Source of the DNA: Clostridia bacterium
GTDB taxonomy: Bacteria; Bacillota_A; Clostridia; Oscillospirales; CAG-272
Direction: 5' to 3'
Length of the DNA stretch: 64,000 nucleotides
Assembly (NCBI GenBank): GCA_017467205.1
Contig: JAFTSQ010000015.1
Span: 1 to 64,000 of the forward strand
A program made the position numbers and the translations under genes. Below, piece after piece: positions 32,054-42,800 of the stretch. The notes beneath the pieces are model-generated. The model had not been told where the DNA came from. It saw nothing but the letters and a program-made list of their open reading frames with translations, and searched no databases. How positions within the stretch are numbered: position 1 is the first letter of the stretch; each line of letters starts with the position of its first letter.

Positions 32054-34519
32054 ATGAAATCGATGAAAAAACTGTTAGCACTTCTTTTGGTGCTCACCCT
32101 TGCCTTTACGTCAATGCTCTCCCTCACTGCCTGCGGCGGTGGCGGAGATGAAACCGATGACGGCGGCATAAACGATAACGGTGGTCAGCTCGGCGGTGAA
32201 GACCAAGTGGGCGGCGACGTAAGCGGCGGCGACAGCAGCGAGCCTATGCTTGAGCTCATAAAGGATAAGGTAGCAAGCTTCACCATAGTATCAAATCAAA
32301 AGGACGCCGAGATAAATGCGGCTGTAAACAACTGGATAGAAATGCTCGCATTCTACGGAATTGAGGCAAAGCACGTTGCCGATCACAGTGTTAACAAAAT
32401 GCAGGACTGCGAGATACTTATCGGAACGGGGCTCGTACAGCGTGACGAATACGCAGTCGATATTCACGACTTCGGCGAAAAGGGCTACGTAATCAAGGTA
32501 GTTAACGACAAGGTCGTCGTCTGCGGTGGTAATACCGACTCCACCCTTGAGGCTATGATGATATTCCTTGAAAATTATCTTGGAATAAATATTGCAACAA
32601 TTGACGTCACCGACGTCAGCGTGTCTAAAACGCTCTTCGTTGAAAAGGTTCAGGACGACTATCGTATCAAGAATCTCACCGTTAACGGCGAGAGCATAAA
32701 GGATGCTTACATATCCGCAAGCCATGCCGACACGTACGCATATGCTGCGGCACAGAACCTTCAGGCAGCTATATACAGTAACGTCGGAAAGTGGATGGAT
32801 ATTATGTATCTTGAGGACGACACCTCGAATAAAATCAAGGTAGAGGTAGTCGAGGATGCAGGTGATGACGGCTTCCGCGTCTTCGTTGATACCGACGGAA
32901 ATCTCACCTTCCACTGCGCTTATAAAAACTCATTTGCTACGGGAATGGATAAGTTTGCAAACGCAGTTCTTGCAAAGTCGGGCGAAACCCTTAACTTTAC
33001 GAGCGGTGAAGACTTCTATACCACCAACGTATCCGTAGTTAAGTACAGCGACTTCGGCGCAAAGGGTACGGGATCAGTAGATGATTTCGAGGCTATAATA
33101 AAGACTCACGAGTTTGCAAACATAGGCGGTCAGCGCGTCGAGGCAGACAAGGGTGCGACCTATTACATCGGATCTCACAGAAATACTGCGGTAATTAAGA
33201 CCGACGTTGACTGGAAGGATGCAAAGTTCATCATAGACGACCGCGTCGTTTCGAGAGCCGACTCGGGATTCTGGATATTCAGCGTTCGTCCCGAGAAGGA
33301 ATCGTATAAAGTAACTCTCCCCAAGGATTACAAGCTTATGAGGAGTGATACGAATATCGGTCTTACGTTTGAAACCGGCGTTATGCTTCTCGTTGAAAAC
33401 AGAAACAAGCGCGTTTACATCAGATCGGGTGAGGGTCTTGCAAACAACGGTAACACTCAGCGCGAGGTAATTGTCGTTGATAAGGACGGAAATCTTGACG
33501 AGCTCACTCCCTTGATTTTTGATTATGAACCCGTAACCAACCTTACGGCATATCCCATTGACGATAAGCCCATCTTGATTCAGGGCGGAACCTTCACGAC
33601 CTATGCAAACGTCGGCGGAAACGCAAGCTCTTGGTGCGGATATGCCCGCGGAATTTATGTAGCCCGTTCTAACACCACCGTTTATAACGTAGTGCACCTT
33701 ATCGAAAAAGAGCCTCCGATCACTGACGAGGCTTCCAAAGAGGCATCCTGTCCTTACCAAGGCTTCTTCCTTGCACAGTATTCGAATAACGTAACCTTCG
33801 ACTCCTGCGTTATGACCAGCCATCTTGCGTATCAGCACGGAACCTACGACACTCAGGCAAACACGGCGAATAACGTAACCTGGAAAAATTGCACGCAGTC
33901 CGACCCGCTCGATAGATTTAATCAAGGCTATTGGGGCGTTATGGCGTCGAACTATGCCAAAAACCTCACCTTCGACGGTTGCGCTCTTACGAGATTTGAC
34001 GCGCACTGCGGCGTTTATAACGTAACCATTAAGGATTCGGAGATAGGTGAGATTATCAACCTTGTCGGCGGAGGCACCTGCCTTATCGAGAACACTAAGG
34101 TCACAGGCGGAACTTGGCCGTTCCTCGTTCGTCTTCGTGAGGACTACGGCGGAACCTGGGAGGGCGACCTCATCGTCAAGAACTGCAAGCTGTACGTTAA
34201 GGACAGTGCTACGAAGGCTTATCTTGTAAGAGCACAGTGGAACGAGCACGACTACGGATATCCCTGCTATATCCCGAATATCTACGTTGACGGACTTGAA
34301 CTGTTCCACGTTAGCGGTCAAAAGTTTGGCGGTACGTTCTATATCTTCAAGGAAATGACCGTATCCTCACAGGACTTCAGATATAACGAGGTGAATCCTA
34401 TAAACGTTCCCGAAAAAATCGAGCTCAAGAATCTTTCGCATCCTTACACTTTGACAGAGAACAAATATAACGCGCAGATCTTTGCCGATACGAAGGTAAC
34501 GAACGGAGAAGACGAATAA
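32054..34519 (+). CDS. Array copy A6: beta-helix lipoprotein
   Basis: A lipoprotein of 821 residues; lipobox LTAC with Cys27 counted from ATG 32054, or Cys24 from the alternative ATG 32063. The spacer is Gly/Asp/Asn-rich. The first alpha/beta domain is nearly identical to A4 and A5; the beta-helix is the SHR/LANNG subtype (GEGLANNGNTQREV, NVGGNASSWCGYARG). Motifs read TRFDAHCGVYN and LVRLREDYGGTW. No clear promoter is visible in the 240 bp before it, so it may depend on read-through from A3-A5 past a weak hairpin. Confidence 0.8.
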   Translation: MKSMKKLLALLLVLTLAFTSMLSLTACGGGGDETDDGGINDNGGQLGGEDQVGGDVSGGDSSEPMLELIKDKVASFTIVSNQKDAEINAAVNNWIEMLAFYGIEAKHVADHSVNKMQDCEILIGTGLVQRDEYAVDIHDFGEKGYVIKVVNDKVVVCGGNTDSTLEAMMIFLENYLGINIATIDVTDVSVSKTLFVEKVQDDYRIKNLTVNGESIKDAYISASHADTYAYAAAQNLQAAIYSNVGKWMDIMYLEDDTSNKIKVEVVEDAGDDGFRVFVDTDGNLTFHCAYKNSFATGMDKFANAVLAKSGETLNFTSGEDFYTTNVSVVKYSDFGAKGTGSVDDFEAIIKTHEFANIGGQRVEADKGATYYIGSHRNTAVIKTDVDWKDAKFIIDDRVVSRADSGFWIFSVRPEKESYKVTLPKDYKLMRSDTNIGLTFETGVMLLVENRNKRVYIRSGEGLANNGNTQREVIVVDKDGNLDELTPLIFDYEPVTNLTAYPIDDKPILIQGGTFTTYANVGGNASSWCGYARGIYVARSNTTVYNVVHLIEKEPPITDEASKEASCPYQGFFLAQYSNNVTFDSCVMTSHLAYQHGTYDTQANTANNVTWKNCTQSDPLDRFNQGYWGVMASNYAKNLTFDGCALTRFDAHCGVYNVTIKDSEIGEIINLVGGGTCLIENTKVTGGTWPFLVRLREDYGGTWEGDLIVKNCKLYVKDSATKAYLVRAQWNEHDYGYPCYIPNIYVDGLELFHVSGQKFGGTFYIFKEMTVSSQDFRYNEVNPINVPEKIELKNLSHPYTLTENKYNAQIFADTKVTNGEDE

Positions 34520-34532
34520 TACGCAAAATGAT

Positions 34533-34564
34533 ACACGGGGTGGCATCTACGTTAGGTGCCACCC
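34533..34564 (+). terminator. Array hairpin between A6 and A7
   Basis: ACACGGGGTGGCA begins a perfect 8-bp stem GGGTGGCA / TGCCACCC (34538-34545, 34557-34564). No T-run follows, so it may act as an mRNA end or processing structure. Confidence 0.6.
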
Positions 34565-34599
34565 TGCAAAAGATTAATAAACTTGGAAGTGATGTGCTA

Positions 34600-37038
34600 A
34601 TGAAAAAATTCTTATCACTCATATTGGCGCTTACCATCCTTCTCCTCTCGCTTTCCTTCACCGCCTGCGGTGATGGCGAGGCGGACGATACCGTTAACGA
34701 GGGTGGCGAAGCGGGAGAAAACGAGGGTGGGGAAAACCTCGGCGGCGAAAGCCCCACACCGACCCTTGACCTCATAAAAGATAAGGTTGCCGCCTTCACC
34801 ATAGTATCAACGCAAAAGGATGCCGAGATAAACGCAGCCATAAACGAGTGGAAAACCAAGCTCGCGAGCCACGGCATTGAGGTAAGGTCGCTTGCCGATT
34901 ACAGCGTTAACAAAATGCAGGACTGCGAGATACTTATCGGCACGGGCCTTATCGAGCGTGACAAATATAGCGTCGACGTTCACGACTTCGGCGAAAAGGG
35001 CTACGTTATCAAGGTCGTTGACGAGAAGGTCGTAATCTGCGGCGGTAGCACCGCTTCAACCGTTGAGGCAATGGCACTCTTTCTTGAGAATTATCTCGGA
35101 GTTAACGTAGCGGCGGACGACGTTTCAAACGTCAGCATATCAAGAACACTCCTCGTTGAAAAGGTGCAGGACGACTATCCTATAAAGAACCTTACCGTAA
35201 GGGGCGAGGGCGTGAAGGACCTCTATATATCCGCAAGCCGTACGGACAAATATTCATACGCGGCAGCGCAGGATTTGCAGGCGGCGCTTTACAGCTACGC
35301 GGGTGTGTGGATGGAGATAATGAGTATCGACGGTGACACCTCTCCGAGAGTCAGGATAACGCTTGCCGACGAGGCGGGCGAGGGCGGCTTTTGTGCCTTG
35401 GTTGATACCGACGGAAATCTCACCTTCCGATGCGAATACAAAAACTCCTTTTCGAAGGGTATGAAAAGATTTGTCGAGGACGTAATTGCAAAGTCGGGCG
35501 AAGCCCTTGATTTTGGAGAAAACTATAGCTATGAAACCAGTCTCGACCTTTCGGTAGTTAAGTATAGCGAGTTCGGCGCGGTAGGCGACGGCAGGACCGA
35601 CGATTTCGAGGCTATAATAAAGACGCACGCATACGCAAACGAGGGCGGTCAGACGGTTAAAGCCGATAAAGGTGCGACCTATTATATTGGCTCGCACAGA
35701 GATACCGCAGTAATTAAGACTAACGTCGACTGGGGCGATGCGAAGTTCATAATCGACGACAGCGGCGTAGCAAGGAAGGACTCTAAATATTGGATATTCA
35801 GCGTTCAGCCTGATAAGCCAGAGTACAGCGTTCAGATTCCCGAGAATTACTCTCTTAAAAAGGGCGCTACAAACGTCGGCTTGACCTTTGATACGAAGGT
35901 GATGCTTTTCGTTGAGAACAAAAACAAGATGGTCTATATAAGGTACGGAAATAACGCAAACGACGGCGGCACTCAAAAGGAGGTCCTCCTCGTCGACGAG
36001 AACGGAAATATCGACCCGAGCACTCCTCCTATCTTCGACTACGATACCGTCACCTCAATGGTTGCCTTTTCGGTTGACGAGAAGCCTCTCACCATCCAAG
36101 GCGGAACGTTTACCACCTATGCAAATTTGGGCGGTAACGCAACCGCTTGGTGCGGATATAACCGCGGAATTCAGGTAACTCGTTCGAATACAACGCTCTA
36201 TAACATCGTTCACCTTGTTGAAAAAGAACCCGAAATCACCGATGCTGCCTCGAAGGAGGCATCCTGCCCGTACTCAGGCTTCTTCTACGTTCGTGATGCA
36301 AACAACGTCTTGATCGACACCTGCGTTATGACCAGCCATAAGAAGTATAAGCACGGAACCTACGATACTCAAGCGGCGAGGGCAAACAACGTAACCTGGA
36401 AAAATTGCACGCAAGCCGACAGAATAGACCGATATGCCGAGGGCTATTGGGGAGTAATGGCGTCAAACTACGTTAAAAATCTCGCCTTTGACGGATGCAC
36501 GCTTTCGCGCTTTGACGCGCACTGCGGCGTTTATAACGTGTCTATCAAGAATTCCGAGATAGGAGAGGTAATAAATCTTGTCGGCGGTGGCACCTGCTAT
36601 ATTGAGAACACCCACCTCTCAAGCGGTAACAAGAGCTATTTCGTCCGTCTTCGCGAGGACTACGGCTCAACGTGGGAGGGCGATATCATTATCAAGAATT
36701 GCAAGATGAGTGTTAAGAACAGCGCGTCGGCAGCCTACTTGATTCACGCGCAGTGGAAAGAGCATTATTTTGGCTACGACTGCTATCTTCCCAATCTTGA
36801 CGTTGACGGATTTGAGGTATATTACCTTAATGAAAGCAAGTTTGCGGGTACGTTCTATATATTCAGAAAGATTTCGGATTCCGCGCTTGATTTCAGATAC
36901 AACGAAATAAATCCGATCAGAGCGCCTAAAACCATATCGCTCAAGAACATAGCTCACGAGTATACCTTGGTAAATTCAGAGCATAACGGTCAAATCTTCG
37001 CCGATACGACAATAACGAACGGAAAAGAAGAACAATAA
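34600..37038 (+). CDS. Array copy A7: beta-helix lipoprotein
   Basis: A lipoprotein of 812 residues; lipobox FTAC, Cys23; Glu/Gly-rich spacer. Two alpha/beta domains (CEILIGTGLIE, KGYVIKVVDEKVVICGGS; second domain with DEAGEGGFCALV in place of the usual DAGEDGFRV). Beta-helix of the SHR subtype (SHRDTAVIKTNVDWGDAKF, NLGGNATAWCGYNRG) with motifs SRFDAHCGVYN and FVRLREDYGSTW. The start is ATG 34600 with GGAAGTGA upstream; the longer frame to 34528 would begin inside the A6-A7 hairpin. The C-terminal tail NPIRAPKTISLKN is the family pattern. A strong terminator follows. Confidence 0.82.
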   Translation: MKKFLSLILALTILLLSLSFTACGDGEADDTVNEGGEAGENEGGENLGGESPTPTLDLIKDKVAAFTIVSTQKDAEINAAINEWKTKLASHGIEVRSLADYSVNKMQDCEILIGTGLIERDKYSVDVHDFGEKGYVIKVVDEKVVICGGSTASTVEAMALFLENYLGVNVAADDVSNVSISRTLLVEKVQDDYPIKNLTVRGEGVKDLYISASRTDKYSYAAAQDLQAALYSYAGVWMEIMSIDGDTSPRVRITLADEAGEGGFCALVDTDGNLTFRCEYKNSFSKGMKRFVEDVIAKSGEALDFGENYSYETSLDLSVVKYSEFGAVGDGRTDDFEAIIKTHAYANEGGQTVKADKGATYYIGSHRDTAVIKTNVDWGDAKFIIDDSGVARKDSKYWIFSVQPDKPEYSVQIPENYSLKKGATNVGLTFDTKVMLFVENKNKMVYIRYGNNANDGGTQKEVLLVDENGNIDPSTPPIFDYDTVTSMVAFSVDEKPLTIQGGTFTTYANLGGNATAWCGYNRGIQVTRSNTTLYNIVHLVEKEPEITDAASKEASCPYSGFFYVRDANNVLIDTCVMTSHKKYKHGTYDTQAARANNVTWKNCTQADRIDRYAEGYWGVMASNYVKNLAFDGCTLSRFDAHCGVYNVSIKNSEIGEVINLVGGGTCYIENTHLSSGNKSYFVRLREDYGSTWEGDIIIKNCKMSVKNSASAAYLIHAQWKEHYFGYDCYLPNLDVDGFEVYYLNESKFAGTFYIFRKISDSALDFRYNEINPIRAPKTISLKNIAHEYTLVNSEHNGQIFADTTITNGKEEQ

Positions 37039-37045
37039 AAACGAT

Positions 37046-37086
37046 ACACGGGGTGGCACTTGCGGCTTGCAAGTGCCACCTTTTTT
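37046..37086 (+). terminator. Strong array terminator after A7
   Basis: ACACGGGGTGGCA motif; perfect 12-bp stem GGTGGCACTTGC / GCAAGTGCCACC (37052-37063, 37069-37080) followed by six T. Confidence 0.9.
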
Positions 37087-37127
37087 GGAGAATTTCAGCA
37101 AAAAGCAAAAAAATATTCCCGTTGTAC

Positions 37128-37157
37128 TTGAACTGTTAATAACTTTTATGGTAAAAT
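37128..37157 (+). promoter_or_regulatory. Promoter of A8
   Basis: TTGAAC (37128-37133), an 18-bp spacer and TAAAAT (37152-37157), similar in sequence to the promoter before A3. Confidence 0.7.
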
Positions 37158-37202
37158 ATACACGCGAAAACTTTTTGAATATTTTGAAAGCGAGTAAAGG
37201 CT

Positions 37203-39635
37203 ATGAAAAGAATTCTATCACTTCTGTTAGCTCTCGTTATGCTCCTCTCGGTATTTGCTCTCACCTCCTGCACGATAGGTGCGGGCGGCGGCGAAGGCGG
37301 CGAGGACGGCGGTGAGCTTGGCGATAACGGCGGCGGCACAGGGGATGACGAAACCGGCGATAACAGTACGCCCGACCCTGCAATGCTCCAGCTCATAAAC
37401 GGTGCGGCTGCAAACTTCAACGTCATCTATTCGTCAAAGGCTGATACCTTCGTAATGCAGGCAATAAACGGCTGGATCGGTGAGCTTGCCGACCGCGGAA
37501 TCAGTGCGAAGCAGTTAGCCGATTACAACGTAAATAAGATGCAGGATTGCGAGATTTTAATTGGTACAGGGCTCGTTCAGCGCGACAAATATAACGTCGA
37601 CGTTCACGACTTCGGCGAAAAGGGCTACGTCATCAAGGTCGTTGACGAAAAGGTCGTAATATGCGGCGGCTCGAGCGCCGCTACCATTGAGGCGATGGAG
37701 CTCTTCTTTGAGAATTATCTCATAAACGGCACAGGTGCGGTAGCTCGCACGCTTCTTCTTGAAAAGGTGCAGGATGACTATCCCATAAAGAGCATCACCG
37801 TAGGCGGCGAGAGCATTAAGGATTCTTACATATCCGCGACCCGCTCGAATTCATCGGAATACGCGGCGGCGCAGCTCCTCCAGAGCACTCTTTACGCCAA
37901 GGCGGGTATTTGGCTCGATATTATGTCGCTTGAGGGCGACACCGGCAAGCGAATCAACGTCAAGCTCGTCGAGGATGCGGGCGAGGACGGCTTCCGAGTC
38001 TTTGTTAATGAGGAAGGAATGCTCACCGTCAACTGTGCTTACTCCAACAAGTTCGAGGCGGCGACGTTGCTCTTTATTGAAAGCGCTATCGCAAACGCTA
38101 CCGGCGACGTTAACTTCGCTCCCGACTATTCATTCACAAGCTGCGTATCGGTAGTAAAATACAGCGAGTTCGGCGCAGTGGGTGACGGCATTACGGATGA
38201 CTTTGACGCCATAATAGCGGCACATAACTTTGCAAACCAGGGCGGTCAGCGCGTTGAGGCGGACGCGGGCGCTATCTACTATATCGGCGAGAGCCGCAGA
38301 ACCGCTTACATTAAGACCGATACCGATTGGGGCGACGCGCAGTTCATAATAGACGACAGAAACGTACCTCGTGATGACAGGTACTATTGGATATTTGAGG
38401 TCGAACCCGATATAACCCCCTATAACGTAACCGTTCCCGAGGGAATGACTATCAAAAAGGGTGACACCAATATCGGCCTCACCTTTGATACCGACGTGCT
38501 TCTTTTCGTAGTGGATGCAAACAAGAAGGTTTATATCCGTTACGGCTCTAACGTAAACTCCGGAGCTAATCAGAGGGAAATGCTCCTCGTTGATAAGGAC
38601 GGAAATATTGATGAGAGCACGCCGCCTATCTTCGATTACGATACCGTAACGAGCATCAAGGCGTACTCTGTAAGCGATACACCCATTACCGTAGAGGGCG
38701 GCATATTCACCACCCGCTCAAATCAGGTTTACACCGATACCTTCTATTATCGCGGAATTATGGTAAACCGCTCGAATACCACCGTCAAGGGCGTAACTCA
38801 TTATATGTCCGACGAGCCCGACCCCGCAGAGTATCCCTCCGGTGCTTGCTCTTATATGGGCTTCTACTGTGTGGAATATGCAAACAACGTAACCTTCGAC
38901 TCCTGCGTTATGACAGGACACAAGACCTACTACGAGGTTCAGTCGAGCGGTAACTACGGAACGAAGGGCAACTACGATACGGTTGCCAATTGCAGTAACA
39001 ATATTCTTTGGAAGAACTGTACGCAATCCAACGACCTCAACGATAAGCAATTCTGGGGCGTTATGGCATCCAACTGGTGCAAGAATCTTGCGTGGGACGG
39101 ATGCGCACTCTCGCGATTTGACGCTCACTGCGGCGTTTACAACGTATCTGTCAAGAACAGTCAGGTTGGCGAGGTTATAAACCTTATCGGTTCGGGAAAG
39201 GCGTACTTCGAGAACGTAACGCGCTCAAGCGGTAAAAACGCATACTTCATTTCCCTGCGTACCGACTACGGCTCGACCTGGGACGGTGAGGTTGTTATCA
39301 AGGATTGCAAGCTTGTCGTCGGCGACACCGCCAAGAATGCATATATTTTAAGAGGCACTTGGAATGAGCATTGGTTCGGCTACAAGTGTTATTTGCCGAA
39401 CGTTGACGTTGACGGCTTTACGGTAGAGCGCCTGAACGGAAGCTCTTACGACGGTAACTTTTACGTCTTCAATAACATAAAGTCGAGCTACTCGGGCGAC
39501 CTTCGCGAGAACGCGACCAACCCGCTCGGAGCTCCCTTGACTATCAAGCTGAAGGGCGTCACTTGCACCGATATTATTGCGGGCACGAATAACGACGTTA
39601 TATTCACCGACACTGTTATAAGCAAAGAGGATTAA
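37203..39635 (+). CDS. Array copy A8: beta-helix lipoprotein with a B3-type beta-helix
   Basis: A lipoprotein of 810 residues; lipobox LTSC, Cys23; Gly-rich spacer. The two alpha/beta domains are of the A family, but the first lacks the usual VNIATVDVVDVSV stretch (shorter: LINGTGAVARTL). The beta-helix is almost the same as that of the giant B3 and unlike the other lipoproteins (shared HKTYYEVQSSGNYGTKGNYD, NDLNDKQFWGVMASN, VYTDTFYYRGI). Motifs: SRFDAHCGVYN and FISLRTDYGSTW, so the first Arg of FVRLREDYG is Ser and Glu is Thr. Start ATG 37203 with AAAGG close by. Bounded by its own promoter and terminator, it is monocistronic. Confidence 0.82.
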   Translation: MKRILSLLLALVMLLSVFALTSCTIGAGGGEGGEDGGELGDNGGGTGDDETGDNSTPDPAMLQLINGAAANFNVIYSSKADTFVMQAINGWIGELADRGISAKQLADYNVNKMQDCEILIGTGLVQRDKYNVDVHDFGEKGYVIKVVDEKVVICGGSSAATIEAMELFFENYLINGTGAVARTLLLEKVQDDYPIKSITVGGESIKDSYISATRSNSSEYAAAQLLQSTLYAKAGIWLDIMSLEGDTGKRINVKLVEDAGEDGFRVFVNEEGMLTVNCAYSNKFEAATLLFIESAIANATGDVNFAPDYSFTSCVSVVKYSEFGAVGDGITDDFDAIIAAHNFANQGGQRVEADAGAIYYIGESRRTAYIKTDTDWGDAQFIIDDRNVPRDDRYYWIFEVEPDITPYNVTVPEGMTIKKGDTNIGLTFDTDVLLFVVDANKKVYIRYGSNVNSGANQREMLLVDKDGNIDESTPPIFDYDTVTSIKAYSVSDTPITVEGGIFTTRSNQVYTDTFYYRGIMVNRSNTTVKGVTHYMSDEPDPAEYPSGACSYMGFYCVEYANNVTFDSCVMTGHKTYYEVQSSGNYGTKGNYDTVANCSNNILWKNCTQSNDLNDKQFWGVMASNWCKNLAWDGCALSRFDAHCGVYNVSVKNSQVGEVINLIGSGKAYFENVTRSSGKNAYFISLRTDYGSTWDGEVVIKDCKLVVGDTAKNAYILRGTWNEHWFGYKCYLPNVDVDGFTVERLNGSSYDGNFYVFNNIKSSYSGDLRENATNPLGAPLTIKLKGVTCTDIIAGTNNDVIFTDTVISKED

Positions 39636-39646
39636 ATGACAAAAAT

Positions 39647-39712
39647 GCGACACGGGATGGCACTAACTCCAAAAAACTGCCAACCCGTGTCGCTTCTTAT
39701 TATTCTTTTATG
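39647..39712 (+). terminator. Terminator after A8
   Basis: Perfect 10-bp stem GCGACACGGG (39647-39656) / CCCGTGTCGC (39684-39693) carrying a variant of the array motif (ACACGGGATGGCA), followed by TTCTTATTATTCTTTT. Confidence 0.88.
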
Positions 39713-39788
39713 TAAATAATTGTTTACGGCAGATTGCACACAATGGGGCATTCTCGTCTGTACAGTGTGCCGAAAATATTTTGCACGC

Positions 39789-39817
39789 TTGCAAACGCGC
39801 GTTAAATATTGTAAAAT
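39789..39817 (+). promoter_or_regulatory. Promoter of the B1-B3 operon
   Basis: TTGCAA (39789-39794), a 17-bp spacer and TAAAAT (39812-39817), about 60 bp before the B1 start. Confidence 0.7.
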
Positions 39818-39879
39818 TAATTATATTTATTGTACAGTTCACACATTCTGCCACAACCCGACCAAAAGGAGAAAAAACT

Positions 39880-42800
39880 ATGAAGAAAATTTTGAAGCTC
39901 TGTGTGTTAGCACTCGTGATGTGCTTGGCGGTTGCCTCTTTGGCTATCGTGTCAAGCGCAACCGGCGCTGTTGCAAAAATAGGCGACACAGAGTATCCCA
40001 CCTTGACTGACGCATGGAGTGCCGCGCAGAGCTCGGTTGATACCGAGGTCAAGATAACCGTCCTTTCGGATATCACGACGAGCGTAGGATTTGCGCATAG
40101 CTCGCCGGGAAAGCATATTGAGGTTGACCTTAATAACCACACGATAAAAGCAGGCGTGACTATGGTCTTCGGTATAATGACGAACGGCACGCTCACCGTT
40201 AAAAACGGTAATATCGAGTGCGAGGGTATAGCTATTCAAACCACGAGCAACACCTCAAATCTCGTGCTTGAAAACCTCGTGATAAATAAGACCACCGCGA
40301 ACAACACCACTGCTATCACCTTCTCGAGCCTTGATACCGCAACGATAAATAACGTTGAGGTCAACGCCCAGCGTTGCATAGGCATCAGCGGTGATTGCAA
40401 GAGGATAGATGCAACCGCCCTTATAGCTAACGGCACCTCGAGCAACGCGCTCCGCATCAGCTCCTATACGGGCACTTATAACTTCACCGACTGCGTCTTC
40501 ACCACCACGGGCGGCGGCAGAGTTATCGAGAGCACTCTCTCGGCAAGATACGCCGCGGCGAACACCGTAGGAACGGAGGGCGTTCACTATCAGTCGAAGC
40601 CGATATCAACGAACGCTACAACAGGCGCTGTAACCTACGAGGTAACCGAAACCACCGCCGCAGTTTTCAATCTTTACGGATGCATTGTAAGAAATTACGT
40701 GTCGGGCTCGGGCTCAATGCTGATAAGACCGGGTATTGCAACCTTTAACCTCTACGGCGGCTTCTATTATGCGCCGAGTGCATCAAATTTCGTTTCAAAT
40801 TCCTATGGTAACTACACTCAGGCGTGTGCCGTCGTTAATTTCCATCCTTACGAAAAGGGTGGCGTGACTTATTATCCTGCGCTTAATATTGACCCGTCGA
40901 GCAGCAGTACGGCAGGGCACTTCTATCTTCAGGACTTTTACAACGTCAGCTCAACTTACACTGTGACCGACGGCGAGTATTCAAGCTTCTCAACCACCGC
41001 TACGAAGAAGGCAAATTCCGCAACCGTAGCCACCTCCACCACGAACGGTGACTATAAGTACGTAGTAGTTCCGTACGGTGAGAGCTATACCGCCGCTTTC
41101 CCGACTCCTACCGACCCCGGCTCGTCGGTTGCAAGAATAGGCTCGACCTACTACGCAACCCTCCAGGACGCGGTTTCGGCGGCAAGCTCGGGTGACGTTA
41201 TAGTTCTCGCAAAGGATCTCTCCGACGTGAGCATTGCGGAAAACTGCCTTATCAATGCGAATATCCACACCATAACCGTCGCCGACACCTCTCCCTGCGT
41301 CGTATTCTCGTCGGGACTTATGGGTGAGGACTACGTTGCGGCAGGCAAAAAGCTCACCGTGACCGTAAACTTCTGGCAGAGCACCGATGCCGCCGAGGCA
41401 CACGCGACGAGCGGGGGAGTTGACGGGCTCGTTTATACCACCACCGTGACTGCCGTAGAGGGTGTTGTGTGCGATTTTTCAAATGGCTACTGCACCGAGG
41501 ACCTCACCTACACCGATACCGACGGTAGCGAGTATACCCACACAGGCTGGACCGAATACTCGAAGGTCGGCGCAGAATATAACTACGCTCCCGTATTTGC
41601 CCTCAAGGCAGACGTTTTCGAGGTCGTGAGCTCCGAAGGCAAGGTCATAAAGACCGGTAACACTCCCGAACAGTTCCAGGCTGAAATGATAGCGCCCACC
41701 GAGGCGGGCGAAACCATAAGAATGCTCGGCGACATCGAGCTTCAAAAGGTCAATCAGGGCATAGCCGCCGCTAATAAGCCTTATACCCTCGACGTCAACG
41801 GCTACACCCTCTCCGTCCTCTCCACCCAAAGCGGCGCAATGTACAAAACCTATCAGAAGATAGACCTGACCATAACCTCCTCGCGCCCCGGCGGATTTAT
41901 AAACAATATCCGCGGCAAGAGCTCCGCGCAGATGTTCTGGGCGGCATCGGGCGCATCGGGTAAGATTACCATAAACGGCGAGAACCTTAAAATTGACTCA
42001 GGATGCTTGTTCGGATATTCCTCCTCGTCGAACTTCGAGCTTGATATTAACGGCGGCGAGTACGTGATGTCGGTCGGTTCAAACCGCGGAATGTTTGCTA
42101 TGAACGCATCGGGCAACTGCACCGTAACGATAGACGATGCGTTTATCCAGTCGACTCGCAACCAACTCTTCTCCTTCGGAAAGTCAAGCTCGTCACCGAC
42201 GAAATCCTTTAACGTAACGGTAAACAACTGTATCGTAGATACCGGTTCAACCGCGCTTCTCAACCTTTCCGACGGCTCGTACTACGAAAACTCAAGCGTG
42301 ACCTTCGAGAACTCCTATATATTCTCGAATATCAACACTATCAATGGCAATTCCGTCGTGATAGGAGAGGGATGTATGCTCGCATCTATGAATACGGCGA
42401 ATGCAAGTTTGGCAAATCCCCTCCACGAGATTGACCCCGTAACCGTCAGAGGCTATACCTTCACCTATTCGACATCCTCGCCCGCATCTCTTGCAACGAT
42501 AGTATGGCAAAACGGCAACGAAAGCTTCACCACCTATGCCGACAGAAACGACTCTGATATACTCTTCAACAAAACCGTCTACGAGGGTGGCGTCCTTTCC
42601 ACCTATTCGGGCATCTGCAAGGAAGAGCTCGAGGCAGGCAAGACCTATACCGTAAACGTGGAGAAGGCGGCACGGGTAGCGGTTGAGGATATCAAGTATA
42701 ACCTCACCCTCGCAAGCAATATGAATATCAATATTGCCATCCCCGTCGATGCCTTCACGAATATTCGCGCAAGCTATCTCGGCGCATCGCTCAAGGGCAA

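Noticed and set aside
34528..34599. Upstream start for A7
   Set aside because: It lies in the intergenic hairpin; the signal peptide aligned with the other copies begins at 34600.
20706..36957. Long open frames on the minus strand across the array (for example 24492-26207 and 33074-34321)
   Set aside because: They lie antisense to the beta-helix genes, recur at matching positions in each paralog, lack ribosome-binding sites and contain no recognisable domains. They follow from codon bias of the real genes.
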